Below the pieces are notes generated by a model. That model was not told where the DNA came from. It did no database searches and saw only the letters and a program-made list of their open reading frames with translations. DNA of 64,000 nt from Stagnihabitans lacustris (lineage in GTDB: Bacteria > Pseudomonadota > Alphaproteobacteria > Rhodobacterales > Rhodobacteraceae): NCBI RefSeq assembly GCF_025950525.1, contig NZ_JAPDGS010000005.1, positions 62,001 to 126,000 of the forward strand. The letters run 5' to 3'. The position numbers and the translations under genes are program-made. Numbering within the stretch: position 1 is the first letter of the stretch; every line of letters starts with the position of its first letter. Shown in pieces: positions 1 to 8,219 of the stretch.

Positions 1-39
1 CAATGAGGTGCTGGATGGAACGGGGCGAAGGATGACGCA

Positions 40-522
40 ATGCCTGCAATGAAATGGCTTTTTCCGGCGGTTCTGGTGCTGGTTGCGGCCTGTGCGGCGC
101 CGCCGGAGCCGGTCTCGGTGCCGGCGGTGCGCGACCTCTCGCGGCCGGTTTATTCCATCGCGGGCTTTGATCCGGCGCGCCTTTCAGGCGACTGGGAGCA
201 GGTTGCGGGCTTTGGCCGCGCCTGCGGGCCGGGGCGGCTGCAGATGGGGGCGGAGTTGATCTATGACCTTTGCCTTCCGACTGGGCGGGCTGCGGGGGCT
301 GCGCGCGCCACAGAGGTTCCGGGGCGGTTCGACAGCAAGGACGGCGCGCTTTGGGTGCTTTGGGCCGATGCCGATGACAGGACGCTGGTGATTGGCGGGC
401 CGGATGGGCGGGTGGCCGCGGTCTTGAACCGGGCGGGCGGGATTTCGTCGGACCGGATGCAAGCGGCGCGCGATATCCTGGGATTCAATGGCTATGATGT
501 CAGCCGGTTGGTCGTCTATTGA
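40..522 (+). CDS. lipocalin-like outer-membrane lipoprotein
   Basis: 160-residue protein with a lipoprotein signal peptide: a hydrophobic stretch ends in a lipobox (LVAAC, Cys18), so the mature N-terminus is probably lipidated and membrane-anchored. After a short linker, the GDWEQVAGF motif at about residues 50-58 resembles the first-strand GxW signature of lipocalins (Blc family), and the rest (LWVLWADADDRTLVIGG) reads like later barrel strands. Lipocalins of this kind bind hydrophobic ligands in the envelope; no ligand can be read from the sequence. The start at the ATG after GATGACGCA is the longest consistent one. The gene stands alone, followed by a palindromic repeat block that may act as its 3' end. 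It is shorter than E. coli Blc. Confidence 0.75.
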   Translation: MPAMKWLFPAVLVLVAACAAPPEPVSVPAVRDLSRPVYSIAGFDPARLSGDWEQVAGFGRACGPGRLQMGAELIYDLCLPTGRAAGAARATEVPGRFDSKDGALWVLWADADDRTLVIGGPDGRVAAVLNRAGGISSDRMQAARDILGFNGYDVSRLVVY

Positions 523-530
523 ACCCCCAG

Positions 531-648
531 ACCCCGGATCAGGTCCGGGGTGGCCCCGGGCGTGTTATTAAACCGCGAGACCCCGGATCAAGTCCGGGGT
601 GGCCCCGGGCGGATATCAAACCGCGAGACCCCGGATCAGGTCCGGGGT
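531..648. repeat. triple alphaproteobacterial palindromic repeat
   Basis: Three copies of the palindrome CCCCGGATCAGGTCCGGGG (middle copy has AAG for AGG) start at 531, 580 and 628, spaced 48-49 bp, with GGCCCCGGGC following each and AAACCGCGAGA between. Each can fold into a strong hairpin. This REP-like element is common in alphaproteobacteria, where on one strand it reads TPDLIRG. The third copy lies inside the 3' end of the XRE gene and supplies its last residues. Confidence 0.85.
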
Positions 649-1434
649 GGCGCGGGCTGGGTGGCTGGCCTCGCGGACCAGATGGTCGAAGTGGCGGGCG
701 ACCTCGGCCACCTTGGCGGGGTCTGAAAAGACCAGGTATTGTTGGCCCAGGTAGACCACAGCCCGGGTGGCGCCAAAGACCGTCACGGGGGCGGAAAACA
801 CCCGGTGCGCGTCAAAAAGATAAAGCCTGACAGCGGGATAGCGGGTTTCGAGCCGCTGCGCCATATGGTCCAGTTGCGCCCGGCGCAGCGCGGCGGGCAG
901 GCCGGACCAATAGCCGGTGCCGGCCGCGAAACTGACCAGTTCATGCCGGGGAAGGGCGATTTCGAAATCGGGAAAACCGGTTTCCAGCACCTGACGCTGG
1001 GCCTCGAAGGCCTCGATCGCGGCGTCGGGCAGACGGTATTCGAACGCCAGAACCTCTGGCGTTTTCAACAGGTCGGGCAGGGTGGCGGGGACATGGCGGA
1101 TCTTGGCGCCCTGCGCCTCGCGGTGCCAGGCCAGGATCGTGTCGTCAAACAGCGCGCGGGCGGCGGGGACCAGGGTCACGGCGCGCTCGGCCAGATGGTC
1201 GGGCGGATCGCGCCGGTCGGTCAGACCCAAAAGCCAGTCGCAAGACACCCCCAGCGCCGCGGCGCAATCGGCGGCGGCCTGGGCATTGGGCAAACGCTCG
1301 CCGGGGGCCAAAAGCGCAGAGATCGTCGACCGGTCCAGCCCCGTGGCGCGTGCGAGGTCAGATTGTGACCGCCCCTCAAGCGCCTGGGCAAGCCGGGCGC
1401 GGAACAGGGCGGCGCGGGTGCGTTTGTCGATCAT
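616..1434 (-). CDS. XRE-family transcriptional regulator
   Basis: About 272 residues from ATG 1434 (an in-frame ATG at 1443 is also possible). Residues about 8-65 form a Cro/cI-type helix-turn-helix (SQSDLARATGLDRSTISALL), followed by about 200 residues of a sensory or dimerisation domain I do not recognise. It is transcribed divergently from a fatty acid desaturase with only about 118 bp between starts, so regulation of that gene is plausible but inferred. The C-terminus (ATPDLIRGLAV) is made by a copy of the genome-wide palindromic repeat, so the original end of the protein may have been replaced by repeat insertion. Confidence 0.8.
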   Translation of the reverse strand: MIDKRTRAALFRARLAQALEGRSQSDLARATGLDRSTISALLAPGERLPNAQAAADCAAALGVSCDWLLGLTDRRDPPDHLAERAVTLVPAARALFDDTILAWHREAQGAKIRHVPATLPDLLKTPEVLAFEYRLPDAAIEAFEAQRQVLETGFPDFEIALPRHELVSFAAGTGYWSGLPAALRRAQLDHMAQRLETRYPAVRLYLFDAHRVFSAPVTVFGATRAVVYLGQQYLVFSDPAKVAEVARHFDHLVREASHPARATPDLIRGLAV

Positions 1435-1552
1435 ATCCAGCATCTGGTGACTATCCGCAACATTGGTGACGAAAGCTTGCGTATTCTCGGAATTTTCATG
1501 CGGCTGCGCAAGTGCTATCCCAAGGGCACCGCGCCCCAACCGGACCCTTGCC

Positions 1553-2443
1553 GTGACGCATAAAGACATCGAATGGCCGACCCTGGCCCTCTTGGCCGCA
1601 ACCTACCTGCTTTGGGGGCTGGGAACCTGGGCTTGGGCCTTCAGTCCGATCCTGTCGCTGATGCTGACGGGCTGGGCCATCGCGCAATTCTGTTCGCTGC
1701 AGCACGAGGCCTTGCACGGCCATCCGTTCCGCAATGCCGCCCTGAACGAGGCGCTGGTTTTCCCGGCTTTCGCGGTCTTTGTGCCCTATCGCCGCTTTGT
1801 CACGACCCATCTGCAGCACCACTACGACCCGGCGTTGACCGATCCCCATGATGACCCGGAATCCAATTTCATGGAGCCCACGACCTGGGCGAGCCTTTCA
1901 AAACCTGTGCAAATCCTGTTCCGCATCAACAACACGCTCTTGGGCCGGATGCTGATCGGGCCGGTGCTTGGCACCTTTCTGTGGGTCCGGGGCGACGTGC
2001 TTGCCATCTTGGGCGGCGATGCCAAGATCGCGCGGGACTGGGGGATGAACCTCTTGGGCCTGCTGCCGGTTCTGTGGTGGCTGCAGGGCCTCATGCCGTT
2101 TGTGGCCTATCTGGGGGCGGTCTATCTGGGCTTTGCGCTTTTGAAAATCCGCACCTATCTGGAGCATCGCGCCCACGAGGCCCACCGCGCCCGCACCGTG
2201 ATCATCGAGGACCGTGGCCCGCTTGCCCTGTTGTTTTTGAACAACAATTTCCATGTGGTCCATCACATGCACCCCGCCGTGCCCTGGTACAAGATCCCGG
2301 CGCTTTATGCCGCGCGCAAGGATCATTACCAAAGGCGCAACGACCACTACATCTATCGCAGCTATCTTGAGGTCTTTCGCAGCCACCTGACCCGCGCCAA
2401 GGACCCGGTCGCCCATCCGCATTGGCCGGTAAAGCGCGACTAA
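1553..2443 (+). CDS. membrane fatty acid desaturase
   Basis: 296 residues from a GTG start (VTHKDIEWPT), chosen because upstream codons in the frame do not look coding and the hydrophobic region begins soon after. It carries the three histidine boxes of the membrane di-iron desaturase/hydroxylase family (PF00487): HEALHGH at 51-57, HLQHH at 86-90 and HVVHH near residue 240, between hydrophobic segments. The family introduces double bonds or hydroxyls into acyl chains or isoprenoids using O2 and electrons; the exact substrate is not clear. Divergent from the XRE gene, and its stop overlaps by 4 bp the end of the convergent Nudix gene. Confidence 0.85.
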   Translation: MTHKDIEWPTLALLAATYLLWGLGTWAWAFSPILSLMLTGWAIAQFCSLQHEALHGHPFRNAALNEALVFPAFAVFVPYRRFVTTHLQHHYDPALTDPHDDPESNFMEPTTWASLSKPVQILFRINNTLLGRMLIGPVLGTFLWVRGDVLAILGGDAKIARDWGMNLLGLLPVLWWLQGLMPFVAYLGAVYLGFALLKIRTYLEHRAHEAHRARTVIIEDRGPLALLFLNNNFHVVHHMHPAVPWYKIPALYAARKDHYQRRNDHYIYRSYLEVFRSHLTRAKDPVAHPHWPVKRD

Positions 2444-3003
2444 AGCCGGCGGAAGGTTGGCACCGGGCCCGCGTTGTCGAAAAACGGCACGCCGGGTTGT
2501 GTGGCCCCGGCCATGATCGCCCGCACCTCGGAGAGGACGATTTCGGTGATGAAGGGCAGGTCCAGCCCTCGGACCTGCAGCCCGACCCAGGCCAGATGCG
2601 ACAGCTCGTCCTGGGCTTGGGAAAAGTCGCAAGGGTCGCCCAGCACATCCCCCACCTTGGCCAGAAAGAACCGCGCGTCAAAGCGGCGCGGGCTGCCGGG
2701 CGGAGTGATCGCGCGAAAGACAAACTGCAAGGGCGCGTCCGGATGCAGGCGCAAGCCGGTCTCTTCGGTCAGTTCGCGCCGGGCGCAGGCGACAAGCGCC
2801 CCTGCCTGAGGCCCCAGCCGCGCAGCGCACTCCGTGGAAATGCCCAAGCCATCCCGGTCGTCAGGATCGACCCTCCCCCCCGGAAACACCACCTTGGAGG
2901 GCATGAAAACCGCCCCCGCCCCCCTTTGCCCCATCAAAACCGCCCCCCGCGCCGGCCAGACCAGCACCAATGCCGCGGCCGGATGGATCGGCGTGTCAGG
3001 CAT
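2440..3003 (-). CDS. Nudix hydrolase
   Basis: 187 residues from ATG 3003, which overlaps the end of the upstream DUF983 gene by 8 bp. The Nudix box is recognisable but interrupted: FPGGRVDP is followed by about 30 extra residues before RRELTEETGL, which supplies the REx2EExG metal-binding residues. This spacing occurs in the NUDT19/CoA-type and related alphaproteobacterial Nudix proteins. Such enzymes hydrolyse nucleoside diphosphate derivatives; the substrate is unknown here. It forms a two-gene operon with DUF983, a common pairing in Rhodobacteraceae. Confidence 0.85.
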   Translation of the reverse strand: MPDTPIHPAAALVLVWPARGAVLMGQRGAGAVFMPSKVVFPGGRVDPDDRDGLGISTECAARLGPQAGALVACARRELTEETGLRLHPDAPLQFVFRAITPPGSPRRFDARFFLAKVGDVLGDPCDFSQAQDELSHLAWVGLQVRGLDLPFITEIVLSEVRAIMAGATQPGVPFFDNAGPVPTFRRL

Positions 3004-3424
3004 CGCCATGGGCGGGATCGGTCGCCTTGGCAAAGCCATGCATCCGCTTGGCCCATTGCAGCGCGACCAGTGCGCCCTTCATCCGGGGCAGCAGGAACAG
3101 CGCCAGCGACCCGGTCAAAAGACAGAAGGTCGTGGCCATCACCAGGGGCTCGGGCCGGAATTCGACATAGAACCAATAGATGACGGGTGCCAGGATATGG
3201 CCCACGATCAGGATGGTCAGATAGGCCGGCCCGTCATCGGCGCGGTGATGCAACAGCGCCTCGCCGCAGACCGGGCAATGGTCGCGCACCTTCAGGTAGG
3301 CCTTCAGCATCGGCCCCGCCCCACAGGCCGGGCAGCGGCACATCAGCCCGCGCCGGACGGCCGGCCACAAGGGACGCTCGCCAGTTTCGGGGTCTTCGTC
3401 GATCGTCACGGAAATATCGGTCAT
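2996..3424 (-). CDS. DUF983 membrane protein with zinc-ribbon motif
   Basis: 142 residues. Two CxxC pairs (CRCPACG near 29-35 and CPVCG near 51-55) form a likely zinc ribbon, followed by two transmembrane segments (AYLTILIVGHILAPVIYWFY and VMATTFCLLTGSLALFLL). This is the DUF983 architecture. Its function is not established; members often sit near cytochrome oxidase or Nudix genes. The acidic N-terminus (DEDPETGERP) is typical. It is the promoter-proximal gene of an operon with the Nudix hydrolase. Confidence 0.85.
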   Translation of the reverse strand: MTDISVTIDEDPETGERPLWPAVRRGLMCRCPACGAGPMLKAYLKVRDHCPVCGEALLHHRADDGPAYLTILIVGHILAPVIYWFYVEFRPEPLVMATTFCLLTGSLALFLLPRMKGALVALQWAKRMHGFAKATDPAHGDA

Positions 3425-3603
3425 CGCGGGTTCCTTTGCATCAAGGATAGCGCGGCAATCGTTAAGGGGAAACCCCTGCGCGCCGCGTCCGGGTGTCGCG
3501 CCCCGGGCCTGCAGCGGATTTTTGCGGGCCCCGCGACGGAAGCGGCGCGGCCCGGCGTATCTCTGGTATCGGATCGGGCAAGACGCCCGGACAGGAGATC
3601 AGA

Positions 3604-4146
3604 ATGAAAATGACGCAGAAAACGCTTGGCCTTTCGGTGATCGCGCTTGCCGCGGCGCTTTTCGCAAGTGCCAGCCTGGCCGACAACATGGGGCCCATGG
3701 GGCCGCGCGGCGGGGCCATTGCCGAGGCCGATGCCGACAAGGACGGCAAGATCACGCAGGCCGAGTTTGACGCCTGGAAGGCCACCCTGGTCGCGGTGAT
3801 CGACACCGACAAGGATGGGCTTTTGACCGCAGACGAACTGGCCGCGGCCCGTATGCTGCGCGCTCAGGACGAGGCCAAGGACATGGCTGCCCGCATGATC
3901 GCGCGCCATGACGCCAACAGCGACGGCAAGCTTTCGGCCGAAGAGCTGGCCTCGGGTCCGACGCCGGGCTTTGCGGCGCTGGATGCCAACAGTGACGGCG
4001 CGGTCGATCAGGCCGAGCTGGACGCCTTCCGCGCCGACCACGGGCCGATGGACGGCGAGGGCCGCGGCAAGGGTCATGGTGAGGGCCGCGGCAAGGGTCA
4101 TGGCCGCCACCAGCACGGCGACCAGACGCCTCCTCCGGCCAACTAA
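3604..4146 (+). CDS. periplasmic EF-hand protein with His/Gly-rich tail
   Basis: 180 residues from ATG 3604, preceded by AGGAGA. A Sec signal peptide (cleavage near ASLA-DN) sends it to the periplasm. Four EF-hand loops follow: DADKDGKITQAEF, DTDKDGLLTADEL, DANSDGKLSAEEL and DANSDGAVDQAEL, each with acidic residues at the calcium positions. The C-terminus is a low-complexity His/Gly/Lys tail made by an exact duplication of the 8-residue unit GEGRGKGH. It lies just upstream of an ECF sigma gene and a Metal_resist protein. A role in sensing or buffering divalent cations is inferred. Confidence 0.85.
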   Translation: MKMTQKTLGLSVIALAAALFASASLADNMGPMGPRGGAIAEADADKDGKITQAEFDAWKATLVAVIDTDKDGLLTADELAAARMLRAQDEAKDMAARMIARHDANSDGKLSAEELASGPTPGFAALDANSDGAVDQAELDAFRADHGPMDGEGRGKGHGEGRGKGHGRHQHGDQTPPPAN

Positions 4147-4235
4147 GCCGCGGTGAGGCTGACGCGCCGCCCGCATGTCCCCGGGGCGGCGCGTCTCCCC
4201 TTGCTCCGATCCGGCCTCGCGGCTACTCCCATGGG

Positions 4236-4844
4236 ATGCAGATGCCACGCGACACATTGGACGAGATCTCGGACGAGAACCTGTTGGTTCTTTATGCCAA
4301 TGGCGACCCGGATGCGGCGCGTCTTTTGACCGCGCGCCTGGCGCCGCGTGCCTTGGGCTATGCGGCGCGGCTTTTGGCGGACCGGGCCGAGGCCGAGGAT
4401 GTGACACAAGAGGCCCTGTTGCGGCTGTGGAAGATCGCGCCGGATTGGCGCCGTGGCGAGGCGCAGGTTTCGACCTGGCTTTACCGCGTTGTCACCAACC
4501 TTTGCACCGATCTGCGCCGGGCGCGGGGGCGGCGGGGGGCGGTCGGTCTGGACGATGCGCCCGAGGTGGCGGGTGGGGCGCGTTCGGCCGAGGCGGGGTT
4601 GATCGAGGCCGACCGGATGGCGGCGCTGGATGCGGCGCTGGGGCAATTGTCCGACCGGCAAAGGCAGGCGGTGATCTTGCGCCACATCGAGGGGCTGTCG
4701 AACCCCGAGATCGGCGCGATCATGGGGCTGGGCGTCGAGGCGGTCGAAAGCCTGACCGCGCGGGGCAAGCGGGCGCTGGCGGCGGTTCTGGCGGGGCGCA
4801 AGGCGGAATTGGGCTATGAAGGCGACATGGAGGACGAGGCATGA
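4236..4844 (+). CDS. ECF RNA polymerase sigma factor
   Basis: 202 residues (ATG 4236, or 4242). Region 2 includes DRAEAEDVTQEALLRLWK and WLYRVVTNLCTDLRR. Region 4 includes LSDRQRQAVILRHIEGLSNPEI followed by the HTH (MGLGVEAVESLTARGKRAL). This is a two-domain ECF factor without a C-terminal extension. It overlaps the next gene by 4 bp, and the downstream single-TM protein and periplasmic sensor complete what looks like a trans-envelope signalling operon. The EF-hand gene upstream (about 90 bp away) may be a target or co-transcribed. Confidence 0.9.
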   Translation: MQMPRDTLDEISDENLLVLYANGDPDAARLLTARLAPRALGYAARLLADRAEAEDVTQEALLRLWKIAPDWRRGEAQVSTWLYRVVTNLCTDLRRARGRRGAVGLDDAPEVAGGARSAEAGLIEADRMAALDAALGQLSDRQRQAVILRHIEGLSNPEIGAIMGLGVEAVESLTARGKRALAAVLAGRKAELGYEGDMEDEA

Positions 4845-5191
4845 TGCAAGACGATCCGGACCTTGATGGGCTTTTCAAGCAGGCGGCCGCCGCGGCGCCG
4901 CTGCCTTCGGCGCAGCTTTTGGCGCGTGTCGCTGCGGATGCGGCGCGCGAACAGCCGCGCCCCGGGACGCCTGAACGCGCGAAGGCCCCCGCGCCTCGCG
5001 GTTGGGCTTTCGTGCTGGCCGATGTCTTTGGCGGCACGGGCGGGCTTGCGGGGCTGACCTTTGCGGCGGTCTCTGGCCTTTGGATCGGGGTGGCGCAACC
5101 GGCCGCCCTGTCGGGGTGGACCGACTATCTTGGGGTTTCGGCGTCGATGGAGCTTTTGCCTTCGGACGCGGCCCTTCTGGCAGGAGAATGA
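4841..5191 (+). CDS. probable anti-sigma factor, single-TM protein
   Basis: 116 residues overlapping the sigma gene by ATGA. A cytoplasmic N-terminal part of about 60 residues (DPDLDGLFKQAAAAAPLPSA) is followed by one hydrophobic segment (GGLAGLTFAAVSGLWIGVAQ) and a short outer tail. No ZAS zinc motif is present. Position and topology fit an anti-sigma factor or its membrane partner. This is inferred from context rather than from a recognised domain. Confidence 0.6.
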   Translation: MMQDDPDLDGLFKQAAAAAPLPSAQLLARVAADAAREQPRPGTPERAKAPAPRGWAFVLADVFGGTGGLAGLTFAAVSGLWIGVAQPAALSGWTDYLGVSASMELLPSDAALLAGE

Positions 5192-5192
5192 G

Positions 5193-5669
5193 ATGACCGA
5201 TGCAACGACGCCGCGGGCCAGCCGGGTCAAGACCTGGGTCCTGGTGGGCTCTTTGGGGCTGAACCTGCTGGTGGCGGGTCTGGCGGTGGGGGCCTGGGTC
5301 AACGGGCCTCCGGGGATGCGCGACCTGGGCTTTGGCCCGTTTGACGAGGCCTTTCGCCCCGAGGACCGCAAGGCCTTGCGTGCGGCGGTGCGGGCGCGGG
5401 CGGGGGATCTGCGGGCGGCGCGGGGGCAGATGGCCGAGGATATGGGCGCGGTCGTGACGGCCCTGCGCGCCGAGCCTTTCGACGCAGCGGCGCTTTCGGC
5501 CGCGCTGGCCGCGCAACAGGCCAATCTGACCGCGCGGCTGAAGATCGGGTCCGAGGTGATCGGGACCTATATGGCGGGCCTTGCGCCCGAAGACCGCCTG
5601 GCGGTGGCCGATCGCATCGAAGACCGCCTGAAACATGGCCGCGACGGCAAGGACGCGCCGAAGGATTAA
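5193..5669 (+). CDS. periplasmic heavy-metal sensor-like protein (Metal_resist/CnrR type)
   Basis: 158 residues starting 1 bp after the preceding stop. One N-terminal transmembrane anchor (TWVLVGSLGLNLLVAGLAVGAW) is followed by a helical periplasmic domain rich in Ala/Arg/Glu (FRPEDRKALRAAVRAR ... LAPEDRLAVADRIEDRL). This matches the CnrR/ZraP-like Metal_resist fold, which binds metals in the periplasm and signals through an anti-sigma factor. There are few His residues and no Cys, so the sensed ligand is uncertain. Last gene of the sigma operon. Confidence 0.75.
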   Translation: MTDATTPRASRVKTWVLVGSLGLNLLVAGLAVGAWVNGPPGMRDLGFGPFDEAFRPEDRKALRAAVRARAGDLRAARGQMAEDMGAVVTALRAEPFDAAALSAALAAQQANLTARLKIGSEVIGTYMAGLAPEDRLAVADRIEDRLKHGRDGKDAPKD

Positions 5670-5767
5670 GCGGGCTTTCGGGGCGCGTGGGGCCTTTGGG
5701 CGTCCGAGTCGGACTGGACTGCGGGTCGGACCTGCAATCAAGGGGTGACGCCCGATGAAAGCTCGCC

Positions 5768-7135
5768 TCAGGCGGCAGAGCGCACGATGGTCACTTGGTT
5801 GCGGCCATGGGTCTTGGAGTGCATCAGCGCGCGGTCGGCCTGATCGACCAGCTCGGCCACCGAGGCCGGGTCGGACGGACCCGCCCCCCCCGTCGTCATC
5901 CCGATCGAGATCGTGACGTCGATCCGCCGTCCATCAGGCAGCCGCACCGGCTCCAGCTCGATGGCGCGGCACAGCCGTTCGGCGACGTTTTGCGCCATGC
6001 CAAGCTCGGTCCCGGGCAGCACGGCCAGGAACTCTTCGCCGCCAATCCGCGCCAGGATATCGGACCCGCGCAGATTGGCCGACAGCCGCGCTGCGACCTC
6101 GACCAACACGGCATCCCCGACGGCATGGCCATAGCGGTCGTTGACCGATTTGAACCGGTCGATGTCCAGCACCATGACCGCGAATTCCTCACGCTCGATC
6201 TTGGCGCGTTCGGCCACGGCGTTCAGGTGGATCGTCGCATAGCGCCGGTTGTGGATGCCGGTCAGCGGGTCGAACATCGCCAGCCGCAAGCCGTTGTTCA
6301 CCGTGGCCCGCATCCGGTCACGTTCCCGCTTGCGCGCCACCAGCTTGTTCATCCGAAGCGCGACCTCGTCCAGGTCCATCCCGGCCTCGACCACGTCATT
6401 GGCGCCAAGGTCAAAGGCAGTTGCGGCATCTGTCGGGTTCGGCCCGTCCAGCCAGATGCAGAAATTCGCCGACCGGCTGTCGCCGCGCGACAGAAGGTCG
6501 GACATCATCCGCAGCCCGCTGCCCGGCCCGAAAAGGTCGGAATGGATCAGGAACACGTCCGGCGCCTTGCCCTCCATCAGTCCATGAACCTGATCGGGGG
6601 TGAACAGCTGGAACCGATCCTCGCCCCGGACCTGCAATTCGCGCCGCAGATGCAGCGCCTGTTCGTTGCGCGGCATGATCAGCCCGACCAGCCCCGGCGT
6701 CACAAAGCCCGCGACCGGTTCGGCCAGGCCAAGCGCCTGCAAATCGCCTTCGGGCGACATGGCATCCCGCGACCGCAGGATGCCGCGCAGACGCGCCAAA
6801 AGCCGCTGGTCGTCGATGGGGCGGGCCATGAAATCCTCGGCCCCCTGGCGCAGCGATTCGATGCGATAGGCGGCATCGGCATCAGACGACACCATGACCA
6901 CCGGAATCCGTGCCGTCAGTGGCGAGGCCTTCAGCGCCTGCAGCACGTCGACCCCCGTCATGTCCTGCAAGAACAGGTCCAGAAGGATGATGTCCGGCCG
7001 CTCAGAGCGGGCCAGCTTCAAAGCCTCGATCCCGCCCGAGGCCATGATTGCATTATACCCCGCCGCAGCGAGTTTGACCTTGAAGACGATGCGGTTCGTC
7101 GCGACATCGTCTACGATGAGGATCTTGCCGAGCAT
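5768..7135 (-). CDS. pleD: PleD-type response regulator diguanylate cyclase
   Basis: 455 residues with REC-REC-GGDEF order. REC1 (about 1-120) has the acidic pocket DD9-10 and phospho-acceptor Asp53 (LLDLF), but the usually conserved Lys is Arg105 (MARPIDD). REC2 (about 148-270) is degenerate, with HSD where the acceptor would be, as in PleD, where it serves as a dimerisation adaptor. The GGDEF domain (from about 287) has an active site GGEEF at 365-369 and an RxxD product-inhibition site (RGSD 356-359) at the canonical distance. The protein should make c-di-GMP on phosphorylation. It is divergent from DUF3572, a conserved alphaproteobacterial neighbourhood. There is no divK beside it. Confidence 0.93.
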   Translation of the reverse strand: MLGKILIVDDVATNRIVFKVKLAAAGYNAIMASGGIEALKLARSERPDIILLDLFLQDMTGVDVLQALKASPLTARIPVVMVSSDADAAYRIESLRQGAEDFMARPIDDQRLLARLRGILRSRDAMSPEGDLQALGLAEPVAGFVTPGLVGLIMPRNEQALHLRRELQVRGEDRFQLFTPDQVHGLMEGKAPDVFLIHSDLFGPGSGLRMMSDLLSRGDSRSANFCIWLDGPNPTDAATAFDLGANDVVEAGMDLDEVALRMNKLVARKRERDRMRATVNNGLRLAMFDPLTGIHNRRYATIHLNAVAERAKIEREEFAVMVLDIDRFKSVNDRYGHAVGDAVLVEVAARLSANLRGSDILARIGGEEFLAVLPGTELGMAQNVAERLCRAIELEPVRLPDGRRIDVTISIGMTTGGAGPSDPASVAELVDQADRALMHSKTHGRNQVTIVRSAA

Positions 7136-7242
7136 TCTGCCAAACGGTCCGATCGTTAAGAGTTGGCCTTCATCATGATGTGCAACTCGTTAATAAATCC
7201 TTTCCACCCGGCTAATATAATCGTGAAAACTGGAGATGACCG

Positions 7243-7548
7243 ATGAAATCCATGGGAAAAACCCCTGAATATGGGCGGGAAGCCGCCGAAACCCTGGGGG
7301 CGCAGGCCCTGGAATGGCTGGCGGGCGATCCGGAAAGGTTAACCGGCTTTCTGTCGGCCAGCGGGCTTTCTCCGCGCGAATTGATGCAGGGCGCCGCCGA
7401 TCCGGCCATGCTGGGGGCGGTGCTGGATCATCTGATGACGGCGGATGACTTGGTCATGGCCTTTTGCGACGCGATGGGGTTGAACTACATGGCTCCGCAA
7501 GCGGCGCGGGCGGCATTGCCGGGAGGTGAGACATGGCATTGGACATAA
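7243..7548 (+). CDS. DUF3572 family protein
   Basis: 101 residues: an all-helical small protein with the DUF3572 pattern (EAAETLGAQALEWLAGDPERLTGFLSASGLSP ... ADDLVMAFCDAMGL). Function unknown. The family sits next to pleD/divK in many alphaproteobacteria, which suggests a link to c-di-GMP or cell-cycle control, but no mechanism is known. A TATAAT at 7216-7221 lies 22 bp upstream of the start and may be its -10 box; no good -35 is seen. It overlaps the HAD gene by 16 bp. Confidence 0.85.
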   Translation: MKSMGKTPEYGREAAETLGAQALEWLAGDPERLTGFLSASGLSPRELMQGAADPAMLGAVLDHLMTADDLVMAFCDAMGLNYMAPQAARAALPGGETWHWT

Positions 7549-8219
7549 GGGCGGTCCTGTTCGACAAGGACGGCACGCTGTTTGACTTCCGGCAAAGCTG
7601 GGGCGGCTGGACGGCGCAGATGCTGCAGCACCTGGCGCCGGTGACGACGGGCGACCTTGCGACCGCCTTGGGCTTTGACCCGGTGGCCGTGGATTTCGCG
7701 CCCGATTCGGTGGTCATCGCCTCGACCATGGAAGAGATCGCGGCGGTGATCGCGGCCCATGTGACCCTGCCTTACCCCGAGATCGTCGCCTTGATGGAAG
7801 AGATCGGCACGGCCGCCCCCATGGTCCCGGCCGTCGATCTGCCCGCGGTGCTGGGCGCGTTGAAGGCGCAGGGCCTGGCGTTGGGGCTGGCCACCAATGA
7901 CACCGAGGCCCCGGCGCGCGCCCATCTGCAAGGCGCGGGAGTCCTTGAGCTTTTCGATTTTGTCGCGGGCTGCGATTCGGGCTTTGGCGGCAAGCCGGCG
8001 CCGGGGCAGCTTTTGGGCTTTGCCAAGGCCATGGGGCTGGCCCCGGCCCAGATCGCCATGGTGGGCGACAGCCTGCATGACCTGGATGCGGCACGGGCCG
8101 CGGGCATGGTCGGCATCGGCGTGCTCAGCGGCCCCGCCCCCCGCGCCAAGCTGGCCCCCCATGCCGCGGTCGTCTTTGACACGATTGCCGAAATCGGACC
8201 CTGGCTTACGCGCGCATGA
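7533..8219 (+). CDS. HAD-family phosphatase (phosphoglycolate phosphatase-like)
   Basis: 228 residues. HAD motif I is DKDGTLFD (nucleophile Asp11, Asp13), motif II is ATNDT near 118-122, Lys is in GGKPAPGQLLG, and motif III is VGDSLHDLDAARAAG. A helical cap sits between motifs I and II, as in Gph/PGP subfamily enzymes. Probably a small-metabolite phosphatase. It overlaps DUF3572 by 16 bp and the following hydrolase gene by 4 bp, so the three genes are one transcript. Confidence 0.85.
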   Translation: MALDIRAVLFDKDGTLFDFRQSWGGWTAQMLQHLAPVTTGDLATALGFDPVAVDFAPDSVVIASTMEEIAAVIAAHVTLPYPEIVALMEEIGTAAPMVPAVDLPAVLGALKAQGLALGLATNDTEAPARAHLQGAGVLELFDFVAGCDSGFGGKPAPGQLLGFAKAMGLAPAQIAMVGDSLHDLDAARAAGMVGIGVLSGPAPRAKLAPHAAVVFDTIAEIGPWLTRA

